A stretch of DNA of 5,773 nt from Oscillospiraceae bacterium (lineage in GTDB: Bacteria > Bacillota > Clostridia > Oscillospirales > Acutalibacteraceae). Below the pieces are notes generated by a model. That model was given only the letters and a program-made list of their open reading frames with translations, ran no database searches and was not told where the DNA came from. Each line of letters starts with the position of its first letter. The stretch's first letter is position 1. Both the position numbers and the translations under genes were made by a program. Of the stretch, positions 5,767 through 5,773 are shown piece by piece. The stretch is from NCBI GenBank assembly GCA_902766855.1, contig CACXFE010000088.1, forward strand, positions 1 to 5,773, read 5' to 3'.

Positions 5767-5773
5767 ATGCCCA

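Overview
This window looks like part of a Bacillota (Firmicutes) chromosome, probably a clostridial gut or rumen-type organism. The reasons are AGGAGG-like ribosome binding sites, a TTGACT/TATAAT promoter, a tRNA gene with an encoded CCA end, strong hairpin-plus-T-run terminators and a roughly balanced base composition. The species cannot be named from the sequence.

Positions 1-4549 carry five genes on the + strand, very likely one operon that begins upstream of the window: a 5'-truncated Gfo/Idh/MocA dehydrogenase (1-621), a second Gfo/Idh/MocA dehydrogenase (618-1616), a sugar phosphate isomerase/epimerase-type TIM barrel (1613-2527), a third Gfo/Idh/MocA dehydrogenase (2552-3718) and a second TIM-barrel isomerase (3734-4549). 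The first three genes are joined by ATGA stop/start overlaps. The last two follow after 24 and 15 bases with good ribosome binding sites. Three NAD(P)-dependent sugar or polyol oxidoreductases with two metal-dependent isomerase/epimerase-fold proteins suggest oxidation of a sugar, glycoside or cyclitol to a keto intermediate followed by rearrangement or cleavage. The substrate cannot be read from the sequence.

An AraC-family regulator (4533-5330, - strand) converges on the operon and is a plausible sensor of its substrate. The two genes overlap tail to tail by 17 bp at a near-palindromic site. The operon's best terminator lies inside the regulator's coding sequence, on the opposite strand. 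The regulator's best promoter would start transcription only a few bases before its start codon, suggesting a leaderless or nearly leaderless mRNA.

Positions 5331-5773 hold a solitary tRNA-Thr(GGT) with its own promoter and terminator. After it comes a gene-free stretch with five tandem TTCACTN heptamers that have a degraded inverted copy. The window ends in a long imperfect hairpin followed by seven Ts. No transposase, integrase, CRISPR array or defence gene is visible. The most unusual signals are the shared 3' end of operon and regulator, the regulator's missing leader, and the two structured elements after the tRNA.
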